Source of the DNA: Bacteroidales bacterium UBA7258
GTDB lineage: Bacteria; Bacteroidota; Bacteroidia; Bacteroidales; UBA932
Length of the DNA stretch: 64,000 bases
Assembly: GCA_002472565.1 (NCBI GenBank)
Contig: DKSK01000020.1
Location: 1 to 64,000 of the forward strand
Direction of reading: 5' to 3'
Shown: positions 1-9,217 of the stretch, piece by piece
How positions within the stretch are numbered: position 1 is the stretch's first letter
How the letters are laid out: each line of letters starts with the position of its first letter
Notes under the pieces: generated by a model
Database searches by the model: none
Seen by the model: the letters and a program-made list of their open reading frames with translations, nothing else
What the model was told of the DNA's origin: nothing
Position numbers and translations under genes: made by a program

Positions 1-58
1 GAGCTCTCCAAGATGTAGATTCTGAAAATAATGTAAAGGCCGCTTCAAGGCTAACCAA

Positions 59-89
59 ACAGAGGACAACCTTTCGGGTTGCCCTCTGT
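59..89. terminator. Stem-loop downstream of the first PUL operon
   Basis: A 13-bp inverted repeat (ACAGAGGACAACC at 59-71, GGTTGCCCTCTGT at 77-89) has one mismatch and a short loop. It sits 27 bases past the stop codon of the last minus-strand gene. The T-tract on the minus side is weak (TTTGG), so the terminator role is inferred from position and stem strength. I see nothing else in bases 1-58. Confidence 0.6.
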
Positions 90-116
90 TGTATTGGTGG
101 GAGGTGTGTGGGAAAA

Positions 117-1733
117 CTACCTATTCTCGAATTTTATCTTCATGTTTCTCAGGTCAAAGGTGATGAAGTTGGTTCCCTTGTTGCAATTGAAATAGTTCCC
201 TCGTTGTATATCAGTTCCCCCTGACATTGGCATCCATTCACCAAGGTTCAGATCCTGGGTGTAGTCCTTAACGCTACTAGCCGGAGCGAACTGGTAGGCG
301 TTGTTCACATTATACTCCTCTTCAGATCCATCGCCATTTCCATCATAGACGTATTTCGAGATTATGGAGAAACTTGTTCTGCCATCGCCGTTCTTGATAG
401 GATCGCCTTTGTATACGAGTACCTGAGGATCAGCGAGACTCTGGGTTAGCTTAAGGTCTTTACCATATTTAGCCCAGCCGGCGGTTCCTCCTCTGAGCCA
501 TAGATTCGTCACTTCCGTAGTGATAGCGGCAAGACTGGAGTTGTTATTTGGATGCCAGGTAGCCGTGAATGGTTTGTTGAACTCATTCGCCGAATTGTAG
601 ATGGCCAGGGTCTTGTACTCGGTGTCGAGTACCACTCTGTAGGTATCTTCGCTCGGGATAGTAATCTCGGAAGAAGCTGTCTGGGTGGTCACTGACACAA
701 CCTCGCCTTCGCTGAGGCTTGTACCGGCATTGACATAGCTCGTACCGTCCGTATCGGTAATACGGATTCCCAGTTTGCCTGCGCTCAGAGTACCTACCCA
801 GGCATAGACCGATGAATTTTCGAGAGTCTGGGTCATGCCGGCCTCTTTACTGAGGGCAGTTCCTGTCAGAGTAGCTCCATTTCTGTAAGAATACGAAAGA
901 TTGTAGACTTTGCCTGCTTCATATTTTTTTGCCGTCTTTACGGTATTAGTCTTCGTGCAGCCGTTAACGCTCATAGACATAGTACTCCCGGCGGCAACGG
1001 TAAACGGGATCGTACTGATGTACACGTAGGTTGAATTTCCAGGGGCGACCGTAACATCCGAAATATTCATATTCACCTTCCCGTCCCCCCAATAGAGCTT
1101 GTAGGTTGGAGCGTCACCGGTGAAGTCGATATCATATTGTCCGTTCAGATCACGATATGAAGAGACGGCAAAGGTTACACTGCTGAGGGCGAGAGAAACT
1201 TCGCTATCATTAGTAATCTTGATTTTGAAAACAGTGGCAAGTTGAGACATGGCCGCATTCACCTGGCTCCCCGCTTTCATATTTTTCACCTTACCATATA
1301 GAGGGTAAAGATTTCCTGCGCGAGCAGTCTCGGTAAAGCTGGATCCTCCGCCGACCCACATTCTAGCTTTATCAGGTGAATCATAGAATTCATTGTCTTT
1401 ATAAGGATAGAGAAGATACCAGTCGTAGGACTTGCCGTCTTCCAGCTCCGAAGCCAGAGTCCCCGTGAAGCGGCCAGTAGACACATCGGCAATAGTAAAT
1501 TTGCCATCATTAACGTAGTTTGTTGTCCCGGTCTCCACATGAAAGACATTGATGGCATCGTCCTTGACCCAAGAGACCTTTGTCCCGTCGGAAGTGGTGG
1601 TTTTTGTCGTGGCAAATCCGGCATAGATCGAGAAAGGCTCCTCGACCGAGAGCGTCTTCTCTTCCTGTTCCTTACTGCAAGAGCAAAGGAGAGCCGCCGC
1701 AGAGGCGGCAATCAAAAAGAATGATTTTTTCAT
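117..1733 (-). CDS. Fimbrillin-like lipoprotein with SusE/F-like C-terminal domain
   Basis: 538 residues. The N-terminus is a lipoprotein signal with Cys at 17/19 (ALLCSCS), so it is probably an outer-membrane surface lipoprotein. Residues ~35-290 look like a fimbrillin-type domain (a KTTTSDGTKVSWVKDDAINVF-like opening, then LYPY). Residues ~390-538 form a separate domain nearly identical to the C-terminus of the SusE-like protein at 12493-13830 (EVTNLWLRG, KYGKDLKLTQSLADPQVL, NGDGRTSFSII). A good ribosome-binding site (AGGAGG) precedes the ATG. It is the last gene of the PUL operon, after a 51-codon small gene. The shared tail suggests binding of the same glycan; this is inference. An adhesin-only role is the alternative. 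Confidence 0.7.
   Translation of the reverse strand: MKKSFFLIAASAAALLCSCSKEQEEKTLSVEEPFSIYAGFATTKTTTSDGTKVSWVKDDAINVFHVETGTTNYVNDGKFTIADVSTGRFTGTLASELEDGKSYDWYLLYPYKDNEFYDSPDKARMWVGGGSSFTETARAGNLYPLYGKVKNMKAGSQVNAAMSQLATVFKIKITNDSEVSLALSSVTFAVSSYRDLNGQYDIDFTGDAPTYKLYWGDGKVNMNISDVTVAPGNSTYVYISTIPFTVAAGSTMSMSVNGCTKTNTVKTAKKYEAGKVYNLSYSYRNGATLTGTALSKEAGMTQTLENSSVYAWVGTLSAGKLGIRITDTDGTSYVNAGTSLSEGEVVSVTTQTASSEITIPSEDTYRVVLDTEYKTLAIYNSANEFNKPFTATWHPNNNSSLAAITTEVTNLWLRGGTAGWAKYGKDLKLTQSLADPQVLVYKGDPIKNGDGRTSFSIISKYVYDGNGDGSEEEYNVNNAYQFAPASSVKDYTQDLNLGEWMPMSGGTDIQRGNYFNCNKGTNFITFDLRNMKIKFENR
280..512. repeat. Near-identical paralogous segment, copy 1 (partner 12683-12915)
   Basis: This 233-bp stretch inside the fimbrillin/SusE chimera matches 12683-12915 with only about half a dozen differences and no gaps by eye. 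Third codon positions are conserved too, which points to recent duplication or gene conversion rather than selection on protein alone. Similarity continues with small indels towards both 3' ends. Confidence 0.85.
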
Positions 1734-1744
1734 GATTCGTCCTC

Positions 1745-1900
1745 CTAGAAAGTTTCATCCTCATCTGGCTCGAGATCATCATATAGCCAATCTGAAATAT
1801 TATTCGATCTTGCAGATTGGGTAAGTAAAGCCTCTTCAAGATTGAGGGTTACCATTTCAGCCTTCGGGCTGAGATAACGATTTTCTTTGTTTTTGGTCAT
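1745..1900 (-). CDS. 51-residue small acidic protein beside fimbrillin-like gene
   Basis: An ATG at 1900 opens a 51-codon frame ending at TAG (1745-1747), just before the ribosome-binding site of the fimbrillin-like gene. The product starts MTKNKENRYLSPKAEM, continues VTLNLEEALLTQS and ends in an acidic tail (DDLEPDEDETF). It has no signal peptide or membrane segment. Bacteroidales genomes often carry short proteins of this kind (a YxSPKxE start and an acidic end) next to fimbrillin-type lipoprotein genes; their function is not known to me. Operon position between the GH3 and the fimbrillin gene supports it as real. Confidence 0.65.
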   Translation of the reverse strand: MTKNKENRYLSPKAEMVTLNLEEALLTQSARSNNISDWLYDDLEPDEDETF

Positions 1901-1918
1901 AATTGATAGAATTTTGTG

Positions 1919-4108
1919 TTATTTTAGTGTAAGCCTGATTATCTGGTCTTTGACGATGATATCGTATTCACCGGATTCAAGAAAGCGCCTGCCCTCGGAG
2001 TCTACAAAGCTTAGATCTGTTTGTGGGTCAAGCTCGAAGACAAATACATAGGTCTCCCCAGCCTTGATTTCATGGCGGGAAAAGCGCTTGAGCTCCTTTA
2101 CAGGACGGGTAACGACGCTGCAATAAGGGTCACGGATGAAGAGCATGGCGGTCTCGGTGCCGTCCACGGAACCGGAATTGGTCACAGGCACGCGGACCCT
2201 GATCTTAGAATCCTTCGTGATAAGGGAATCAGAGACTTCGACCTTGCCGTAGCTGTAAGTAGTGTAGCTTAGGCCGTAGCCGAAGTCATAGAGAGGCTTG
2301 CTGGGAATGTCCTGGTAGAAGCCCTGATTGGTGCGGGCGCTCTGGCGGTGGTTATAGTAGATAGGAATCTGGCCGGTAGAATACGGGAAAGTAATGGCGA
2401 GGCGGCCCGAGGGATTATAGTCGCCGGAGACAAGGGCGGCGAGGGCATTCCCTGACTCAAGGCCCGTCTGCCATTCCTGTATCATAGCAGTTGCGAGAGG
2501 TTCGAGGAGATGAAGGTCAAGAGGGCGGCCGCTGGTTGTCACCAGCACGATTGGCTTCCCTGCCTTGGCGATCTCCTCAGCCAGAGCCTGCTGGATAGCA
2601 GGGAGAGCTATGGTGGAACGACTTGCGTTTTCGCCGCTCCAGTTGTTCTTTTCGCCGAGACAGAGGAATACCACGTCGGCCTCGGAGGCGGCCTTGACGG
2701 CGGCTTCGAAGCCGCTCCTGTCTCCGCCATCGAAATCGCAGCCCTGGGCTGAGACTATCTGTGCATCAGGAAATCTTTTTTTTAGTCCGGCGACGGTATT
2801 GACCACAAATTCTCCCGTACCCTTGCCCTGCCATGAACCGAGGTGATGGAATCTACTCTCAGCCATCGGGCCTATGACGGCTATGGAAGAAGGTTTGGAG
2901 AGAGGCAGGAGGCCGCCATCGTTTTTCAGAAGCACCATAGACTCCTCAGCCAGGCGCCTTGCGGTCTCCAGGTATTCAGGCAGGAGGAATCTTTCCATGT
3001 ACTTTGTTGGCTCCACATAAGGATGCTCAAAGAGCCCGAGTCTGAATTTCATTCGCAGCACCCTTCGGACAGCATCGTCAAGTCTCGCCTCCGAGACTTT
3101 GCCTTCCTTGACGAGGTCTTCGAGATAGGCGTCATAGCACTCGTTCATCATGTCCATGTCAAGGCCTGCGTTCATACTGGCCATGGCCGCCTCTTTTTTG
3201 TCACTTACAAAGCCTTGGGAGCGTAGCTGCTGTATGGAGCCCCAGTCAGAGACGATGAAACCATCGAAACCCCATCTGTTTTTCAGGACTTCTGTCAGGG
3301 TGTAACTATCTGCTGAACTTGGTATCCCTGAAATGCAATTGAAAGAAGACATTACGGTCATAGCGCCGGCCCTGACTCCTGCTTCAAAAGAAGGAAGGTA
3401 TGTATCCCAGAGACTCTGTCTTGAAACTTCTGTGTAGACATAGTCTCTCCCAGCCTCGGAAGCTCCGTAGGCGACGAAATGCTTCATGCAGGCGGCGATA
3501 TGCTTTCCGTCGGAAGGGTCGGTTCCCTGGTAGCCGCGGACAGCTGCCGCCGCCATGACGGAAGCGAGGTAAGGATCTTCGCCGTAGCCTTCAGCTACAC
3601 GACCCCACCTTGGGTCACGGGCGATGTCTACCATAGGACTGAAAGTCCAGTCAACTCCGGCTTTCTTTGCCTCCATCGCAGCCACCGAGGCCCCTTCCTC
3701 CACCAATTCAGGATCAAAACTGCATGCCTGAGCTATAGGCACGGGCAGAATGGTCCTGTAACCGTGGATCACGTCAAAACCAAAGACTACAGGGATGCCG
3801 AGTCTTGATTCTTCCATGGCCTTCTTCTGGAGCGAGTTGCGGAGCTCGGGAGAATCGCTGAAATATATTACCGAGCCTATTTCGGGAGAAAGCTTGTGGA
3901 CTTGCTCCTCGAAATTGTTGGCGTTGTCGTTACGTCCGAGGGTATACTGGTTGAGTTGGAGCACCTTCTCTTCGAGGGTCATTCTGGAGAGCAGGTCTTC
4001 TACTCTCTCCTCAATGCTTTTTGAAGAGTCTTTGTATATTGGCTTACGGGCAGCGATTGAAGGGAAGGTAAGAAGCAGACCAAGTATTATTACGAGTATC
4101 TTTTCCAT
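1919..4108 (-). CDS. GH3 family beta-glycosidase, periplasmic (BglX-like)
   Basis: 729 residues with a signal peptide (1-20). The GH3 N-terminal TIM-barrel domain carries DPRWGR at ~165-170, the substrate motif KHFVAYGASEAGRD at ~209-222, and the nucleophile Asp288 in FIVSDWG. The second domain has SGENASRS at ~490, the usual acid/base neighbourhood, and a C-terminal fibronectin-III-like domain follows (RPVKELKRF). Length and layout fit periplasmic BglX-type enzymes that release terminal beta-linked glucose or xylose; the real sugar cannot be read from sequence. It starts 4 bases after the GH88 stop codon, so the two are co-transcribed and probably act on the same oligosaccharide. Confidence 0.9.
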   Translation of the reverse strand: MEKILVIILGLLLTFPSIAARKPIYKDSSKSIEERVEDLLSRMTLEEKVLQLNQYTLGRNDNANNFEEQVHKLSPEIGSVIYFSDSPELRNSLQKKAMEESRLGIPVVFGFDVIHGYRTILPVPIAQACSFDPELVEEGASVAAMEAKKAGVDWTFSPMVDIARDPRWGRVAEGYGEDPYLASVMAAAAVRGYQGTDPSDGKHIAACMKHFVAYGASEAGRDYVYTEVSRQSLWDTYLPSFEAGVRAGAMTVMSSFNCISGIPSSADSYTLTEVLKNRWGFDGFIVSDWGSIQQLRSQGFVSDKKEAAMASMNAGLDMDMMNECYDAYLEDLVKEGKVSEARLDDAVRRVLRMKFRLGLFEHPYVEPTKYMERFLLPEYLETARRLAEESMVLLKNDGGLLPLSKPSSIAVIGPMAESRFHHLGSWQGKGTGEFVVNTVAGLKKRFPDAQIVSAQGCDFDGGDRSGFEAAVKAASEADVVFLCLGEKNNWSGENASRSTIALPAIQQALAEEIAKAGKPIVLVTTSGRPLDLHLLEPLATAMIQEWQTGLESGNALAALVSGDYNPSGRLAITFPYSTGQIPIYYNHRQSARTNQGFYQDIPSKPLYDFGYGLSYTTYSYGKVEVSDSLITKDSKIRVRVPVTNSGSVDGTETAMLFIRDPYCSVVTRPVKELKRFSRHEIKAGETYVFVFELDPQTDLSFVDSEGRRFLESGEYDIIVKDQIIRLTLK

Positions 4109-4112
4109 GAAT

Positions 4113-5297
4113 TCATCTTTTATTCAGTTTTTTCTTAAGTCTTGTAAGAGCTTCCACATAGTAATAGTCGGCGTAGGTCAGAGGCACGTCGACCTCGGAA
4201 TTCAGAGGGAAAGCTCCTACGGAATGTTTGAGGATGAAACAGCCATTCTCCCCAAGCTTTGCCGTGTACTGATCGGAAGCGAGCCTCTTCAGCTGTTTTT
4301 CGGCAAAGGAGAGGTATTTCTCCGATCTTCCTCCATCCACGAAGTCGCTGAGTTCCACCAGAGCTGATGCCATTATTGCCGCGGCAGAAGCGTCACGAGG
4401 GGTATTGGGTATGTCAGGGCAGTCGAAATCCCAATATGGTATGCCGTCGGAAGGCATGTCAGTGTTACCAATGAGAAAGTCGGCGATGCTGACAGCTTGG
4501 GTAAGATAGCGCTTGAATCCTGTCCAACGGTACATGGCGGTGAACCCATAGAGCCCCCAAGACTGGCCCCTGCTCCAGGCCGACTCGTCGGAACAGCCCT
4601 GATGAGTCTGACGCTTTTCGGGGACACAGGTCAGAGTGTCGTAAGAGACAACGTGCCAAGAACTGTAGTCAGGACGGAAATGCCATTTCATGGTCTTGTC
4701 GGCATGGGAAATCGCCATGGCCCTGAAGGTTGAGTCACCGGTGATCTCGGAGGCTTCCATGAGGAGTTCAAGATTCATCATATTATCTATGATGACAGGA
4801 TATTGCCACTCAGGATGTCCGTCCCATGAACGTATGACTCCCAGCTTGGGGTTGAACCTCGTGGCGAGGGATTTCGCGCCCTGAACAAGGACGGCGGCGT
4901 AGGTACTGTCTCCGGTGAGGCGCCAGCCGTTTCCGAAACTACAGTTCAGGATGAAACCCACATCATGGTTGTCTGTGGTAAATTTCTCACGCTCGACCCT
5001 GGCAGTGAATTCTTTCGCATAAGAAAGCAGGGCGGCGCCGCCCCTATCCTCGTAGAGGTACCAGAGCTCCCCCGGGAAGAAGCCGCTGCACCACCAGCGG
5101 GAATCAGAAGAGACGTCCTTGCCGTTCTCGAAGGTTTTCGGCAGAAGGCTGTCTTGCGGGGCATATTTTTCAGCCATGAGGAGGGCCTGGGCGGCGGCCT
5201 TGTCTATGGCTCCGTCCACAGTCCGGGTAATATCGTTTCCCGCGCAGCCGGCCGCGAGGGCCGCCATGGCGGCGAGCATCAGTATCTGTTTATTCAT
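4113..5297 (-). CDS. GH88 unsaturated glucuronyl hydrolase, lipoprotein
   Basis: 394 residues; lipobox LAAGC puts the lipid anchor at Cys18. It has the GH88 alpha6/alpha6-barrel signatures: WWCSGFFPGELWYLYE near 68-83, HDVGF with Asp112, IIDNMMNLELL with Asp171, WSRGQSWGLYGF, and DASAAAI. Asp112 and Asp171 match the two catalytic aspartates known in Bacillus UGL. Members hydrate the 4,5 double bond of unsaturated uronates at the non-reducing end of lyase-generated oligosaccharides, releasing the keto-uronate. That product is the substrate of the KduI pathway encoded divergently at 24.8-30.8 kb. The start overlaps the stop codon of the upstream GH36-like gene by 4 bases (ATGA), indicating translational coupling. 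Confidence 0.92.
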   Translation of the reverse strand: MNKQILMLAAMAALAAGCAGNDITRTVDGAIDKAAAQALLMAEKYAPQDSLLPKTFENGKDVSSDSRWWCSGFFPGELWYLYEDRGGAALLSYAKEFTARVEREKFTTDNHDVGFILNCSFGNGWRLTGDSTYAAVLVQGAKSLATRFNPKLGVIRSWDGHPEWQYPVIIDNMMNLELLMEASEITGDSTFRAMAISHADKTMKWHFRPDYSSWHVVSYDTLTCVPEKRQTHQGCSDESAWSRGQSWGLYGFTAMYRWTGFKRYLTQAVSIADFLIGNTDMPSDGIPYWDFDCPDIPNTPRDASAAAIMASALVELSDFVDGGRSEKYLSFAEKQLKRLASDQYTAKLGENGCFILKHSVGAFPLNSEVDVPLTYADYYYVEALTRLKKKLNKR

Positions 5298-7327
5298 CTC
5301 TCTGTATATCTGAACATTACATATCCGTTTTGCTTAGGTATAGAGACCCTGGCCGCTCCCTTTCTGACCTTGATCTTGCCTTCGCCGAGAATCTTCTCGA
5401 AAGAGGCGCCGTCAGGAAGATCTACGGGAATCACGGCTTCCGCATCCGGAGAGGCTTCCCTGAAGAAGAGAAGGTAGCCGTGGCCGGCGGACAGGGATTC
5501 GAAGCCGGTCCAGGCTGTCCCGTCTGGCTCATTCCCGACCGGAAGGATAATCCCGGAATGGAAATCATGCATATGGGCCCTATAGGTCATGACGGCTCCG
5601 GAAAGGGCCAGGGCCTCGTCTGGCAGGCCCGTAGCCTCCATCCAGGCCAGAGGCTCCCCCGCCATGGTTATGGCGAAAAGCGTCTCGAAATCATAGCGGG
5701 CCGGGGCGAAGGGGTCGTCTCCATATTTATCGGCATTGCGCCACTTGTTGAGGAATTCGACCTGCAGCCTCTCCGCCGGCACATAGCGGCTCAGCATCCA
5801 GAGGTTACGGAGCGTCTGCCAAGGGTAGTAGTTGCCCCAGTCCGTGTAGCGGTTTTCGAGGAAGATGTTGCCGTATTCCTGGAACATATGATAGCCTCCC
5901 CTGCGTCCGGCCGTCACATCCAGATTGAATACGACATCGTTCCCAGTTTCAGCGAGGACTCTGTCGAGAAAGCGGCGTAGATTTGTCTCGGCCTTCTTAG
6001 TCGGAATCTGAAGGCCGTCGATTTTGAAAGTGCGCACCCCGGCGGAACGGTAGAGCTTTACAAGGGTCGAAGCGTCTTTCTCCCAGTCGGCGAAATCATC
6101 CTGTACGCTCGGGTTGAACCAGAGACAGACCTCCACACCGAGGTTGCGGCCGTAGTCCACAACGGGCTTCAGGCCGCGGGGATATTTCACGCTGTCCGGC
6201 TCCCAATAGTCGGGATTATCCCAAATGTTTTTGAAAGAACCCTTGGCAAGTTTTGAATTAGGACTCTTGCCGCTCTGCCAGCCGTCGTCAATCTGGAAAT
6301 GAGTGATGCCGAGGGCCGCGGCCCGCTTGATTTCGGCGAGGCAGAAGGCTTCGTTCACCTTAGAATCCTGGCTGCGGTCGCCCCAGGTGTTCATCATGAC
6401 CATCTCGTCGCGGCCCTCCTTCATGATGCGGAGGTCCTTCTGATAGAGGCGGATTGCCTTCAGACAGGCTGTTTCGCCGCCGGTCCAGAGGCCAGTGGCG
6501 ACTCCGTAGGCCCTCGTCCAGGCAGTGTCGCCGAGGTCCTTGTCGGTGACTCCGAGGCCCGTGGCCTGGAAAACTCCGGCCTCGCAATAGAAATCGGAGC
6601 CTCCGTAGGCGAGCTCGCTGGATGAACACGGGGACTCTTTTATCATGAAGATTCCTCCGTCCGCGGTCATATCCCTGGCTATCAAAATATTGCCCCTGTA
6701 GCCTACCCTGCGGTAAGGGATGAAGTTCCTTTCATAGACAAGGTTGTTGTTCCAGTCGGTGACATCCTGGAATTCCACGGCACGGGCCTTCCAGTGCATT
6801 CCGCCGGGGCGGAGCTGGTCTAGGATGGCGCCTCCGCCAATCGTAGCCCGGGCGGCCTCCGAGGATTCGATGCCGCCGAGTTCCGAGGTCTGCTTCTCTC
6901 CGGAAGAGCCTACCGCCCCGCTTCCGCGCAGGAAGGTAATGCAGGAAATCGCAGGAGAATCCGGGTAGACGGTGTAGACCCTCCTGACCCTCAGGCCGCC
7001 GAGGCTGTACTCAGCAACGGCCTCCAGCCTCTCCTTGCGGATGCCGTCGGCCTCAAGTTCATGGACGGAGAAGTTGAAATCCCCGGCCTTGGCGGCCCCG
7101 GAAATCTGGAAATCCGGAGCGGAGCCCGAGTTCAGCCATATCTTGCCCGAAGACTTGTCTTCAAGAGAGAGGGTTCTCAGACCCTTGTCAGTCCAGACCA
7201 GCCTCCTTTCAATAAGGGAGTTGCCTATGGAAAGCGTGTCCCCTCTGCGGCCGACATAAGGAGTCCTGGCTCCGGAGACGAAGCCGGCGAGGAAGAGAAG
7301 CGCCAGGGTTATGAGGGCTCTTTTCAT
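5294..7327 (-). CDS. GH36-like alpha-glycosidase, secreted
   Basis: 677 residues with an N-terminal signal (ALLFLAGFVSGA type). Residues ~25-290 form a beta-sandwich; a TIM barrel follows with FQIDDGWQSG (344-353), EVCLWFNPS (399-407) and VRTFKIDG, whose Asp437 sits at the clan GH-D nucleophile position. The layout resembles GH36 alpha-galactosidases, but overall it is a divergent member and the expected acid/base motif is not obvious. It overlaps both neighbours by 4 bases (FAD gene upstream, GH88 downstream), the tightest part of the operon. Removal of alpha-galactose or a related side group is the likely role; a different alpha-sugar is possible. Confidence 0.75.
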   Translation of the reverse strand: MKRALITLALLFLAGFVSGARTPYVGRRGDTLSIGNSLIERRLVWTDKGLRTLSLEDKSSGKIWLNSGSAPDFQISGAAKAGDFNFSVHELEADGIRKERLEAVAEYSLGGLRVRRVYTVYPDSPAISCITFLRGSGAVGSSGEKQTSELGGIESSEAARATIGGGAILDQLRPGGMHWKARAVEFQDVTDWNNNLVYERNFIPYRRVGYRGNILIARDMTADGGIFMIKESPCSSSELAYGGSDFYCEAGVFQATGLGVTDKDLGDTAWTRAYGVATGLWTGGETACLKAIRLYQKDLRIMKEGRDEMVMMNTWGDRSQDSKVNEAFCLAEIKRAAALGITHFQIDDGWQSGKSPNSKLAKGSFKNIWDNPDYWEPDSVKYPRGLKPVVDYGRNLGVEVCLWFNPSVQDDFADWEKDASTLVKLYRSAGVRTFKIDGLQIPTKKAETNLRRFLDRVLAETGNDVVFNLDVTAGRRGGYHMFQEYGNIFLENRYTDWGNYYPWQTLRNLWMLSRYVPAERLQVEFLNKWRNADKYGDDPFAPARYDFETLFAITMAGEPLAWMEATGLPDEALALSGAVMTYRAHMHDFHSGIILPVGNEPDGTAWTGFESLSAGHGYLLFFREASPDAEAVIPVDLPDGASFEKILGEGKIKVRKGAARVSIPKQNGYVMFRYTER

Positions 7328-9210
7328 CTTCCTCTGACAGTTACCAGCGGAGCGTCAAGCGTTTCGCCGAGGTTGAACTTCTGGTTGTCAGGCACGTCCG
7401 TCTTTCCCGTTCCCTTGTCCATCAAGGCCTTGAGCTCAGGCAGACGGTACCTGTAGACGTCGCGGGGAAGTTCCGAATGCTCCTTGCAGATAGAGGCGGC
7501 CATGCCGACTACCTCCCCCATCATGCCGCATGTTCTCATGACCCTGACGGAGCCGAGGGCTACGTGGGTCACACTTATGTCGCGGCCCGCCATAAAGAGA
7601 TTCGGGATGTTGCGCGAATAGAGACAGCGATAAGGAACGGCGTAGGGGTAAATCTTGTTATGGACGGTAGCCGACTTGAAGGCTCCTCCAGGGAAACGGC
7701 TGTAATTCAGGGAATCAGGGAAATGAATATCCAGGTCCCACGTCGTCGTAAAGGAGGCGTCTTCATGAAAAACCTGCTTGTCAATGTCGTCCTGTTTGAG
7801 AATGTAGTCACCAACGAGCCTTACAGACTCTCTTTTTCCTGATAGAAAGGCAACCCATGCCAAATCCCTATCAGTGAAATTCGTCTTGTTTTTCATGCCG
7901 TTCTTTAGAAAACTCCAGTTCGTATATATAACCAGCAGGCTATAGTCACGGATCCTCTCAGCCTCAGATATCTGATCTCTGTCCATGCCGGTCTCCCACT
8001 TCCACTCCCCTCTCGTCGTCTTCTCGCAATTGTCTTCGTTGATTTCGAGGCCGTAGCTGAATTCCGGGAAGGAGGTCCTGCGCCCCGTATCTTCCGAATA
8101 CCACTGGACAGAAGCGCCCATGACCATGGAGTCGGCTTTTTCCGGTGCAAGGCTCTCGCCGAAATCGGAGCGGGCTTCCCTTCCGCTCATATGGTCGGCC
8201 CCGGCCATGAGGCCTATGACTCCGTCGCCCGTGCAGTCAGCGAAGAGAGGGGCCGAGAGAAGAGTCTCGCGTCCGGTCTCTATGTCGCTGACAATGACCG
8301 ACTTGATGCTTCCGCCCTCTCCGGTCATGAGCCTGACGGCGTGGCAGTTCGGATAAAGGGTGACATTCTTCTCAGCCTCTATGAAGGCCTGCTTCTTCCC
8401 ATCCTCGTAATTGGCCGCAGGCTGTGCGTTTCCCTGCCTCGACTGACCGAATTCGCGAATCATCCTGCCGAGCCCCTTATGAGGTCCTACTTCGATTCTG
8501 CCACCAAGATGGACTCTGATTTCAGAAGAATTATTACCGCCAAGGACAGGACGGTCGTTCACGAGGGCGACCTTGCAGCCGAGCCTTGCCGCGGAGACGG
8601 CGGCGCACATTCCGGCAACTCCGCCGCCGACGACCACAAGGTCATAGTCCCCGGCCCCGGAAGGAGATTCCGGCAGGCCCAGGGCCTTTCTCCGGAAAGC
8701 GGCCAGGGACGGAACTTCTGAAGGAGGAATGTCTTCAGGGTCGTTGGTAAGATAGATGGCGTCGCAGCGGCCATCGAAGCCTGTCAGGTCGCAGAGAGCA
8801 AGGGTAGCCTGACCTTTCTTCAACATGGTCTTTCCTGCACTCTGCCATTCCCAGCATGACCCTTGGCAGCCAAGAGCATCTTTCGTGGTTCTCTTGCCAT
8901 TAATCTTAAGGTAAAACTTTCCGGGGCCTTTCCCGGAAAACCAAGGTGAAGTCCAATTGAAAGTACGGACGAAGATGTAATATATACCCTCGTCAGGCAC
9001 ATCTATAGTGGTCTGGGCATCCTCCACCGGGCGGCCCATCCCATGGGCCAGGAGATACGGGGAACCCATCTGATCCATGAACTGCTGGTCCAGGGCCCAG
9101 CCTCCCTTTTCCCGGAAAGACTCGGACTCGATAAATAGGCCAGCCGCCCATCCCGGAAGGATGTACAGCATGGCCGATATCAACGAAACCACAATAAACT
9201 TCATCCGCAA
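7324..9210 (-). CDS. Secreted FAD-dependent oxidoreductase with N-terminal sandwich domain
   Basis: 628 residues. After a signal peptide (about 1-23), residues ~25-160 resemble a carbohydrate-binding-like beta-sandwich (FIESESF, GIYYIFVRTFNW, GKFYLKINGK). A linker leads to a FAD_oxidored (PF12831-like) domain with the dinucleotide motif VVVGGGVAGMCAA at 192-204, RPVLGGNNSSE, and the late FAD motif NLFMAGRDISVTHVALGSVR. Such enzymes occur in Bacteroidetes PULs and are exported; the redox partner and substrate are not known to me. Context suggests oxidation or reduction of a sugar in the periplasm. Four-base overlap with the GH36-like gene. Confidence 0.82.
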   Translation of the reverse strand: MRMKFIVVSLISAMLYILPGWAAGLFIESESFREKGGWALDQQFMDQMGSPYLLAHGMGRPVEDAQTTIDVPDEGIYYIFVRTFNWTSPWFSGKGPGKFYLKINGKRTTKDALGCQGSCWEWQSAGKTMLKKGQATLALCDLTGFDGRCDAIYLTNDPEDIPPSEVPSLAAFRRKALGLPESPSGAGDYDLVVVGGGVAGMCAAVSAARLGCKVALVNDRPVLGGNNSSEIRVHLGGRIEVGPHKGLGRMIREFGQSRQGNAQPAANYEDGKKQAFIEAEKNVTLYPNCHAVRLMTGEGGSIKSVIVSDIETGRETLLSAPLFADCTGDGVIGLMAGADHMSGREARSDFGESLAPEKADSMVMGASVQWYSEDTGRRTSFPEFSYGLEINEDNCEKTTRGEWKWETGMDRDQISEAERIRDYSLLVIYTNWSFLKNGMKNKTNFTDRDLAWVAFLSGKRESVRLVGDYILKQDDIDKQVFHEDASFTTTWDLDIHFPDSLNYSRFPGGAFKSATVHNKIYPYAVPYRCLYSRNIPNLFMAGRDISVTHVALGSVRVMRTCGMMGEVVGMAASICKEHSELPRDVYRYRLPELKALMDKGTGKTDVPDNQKFNLGETLDAPLVTVRGR

Positions 9211-9217
9211 AAGACAA

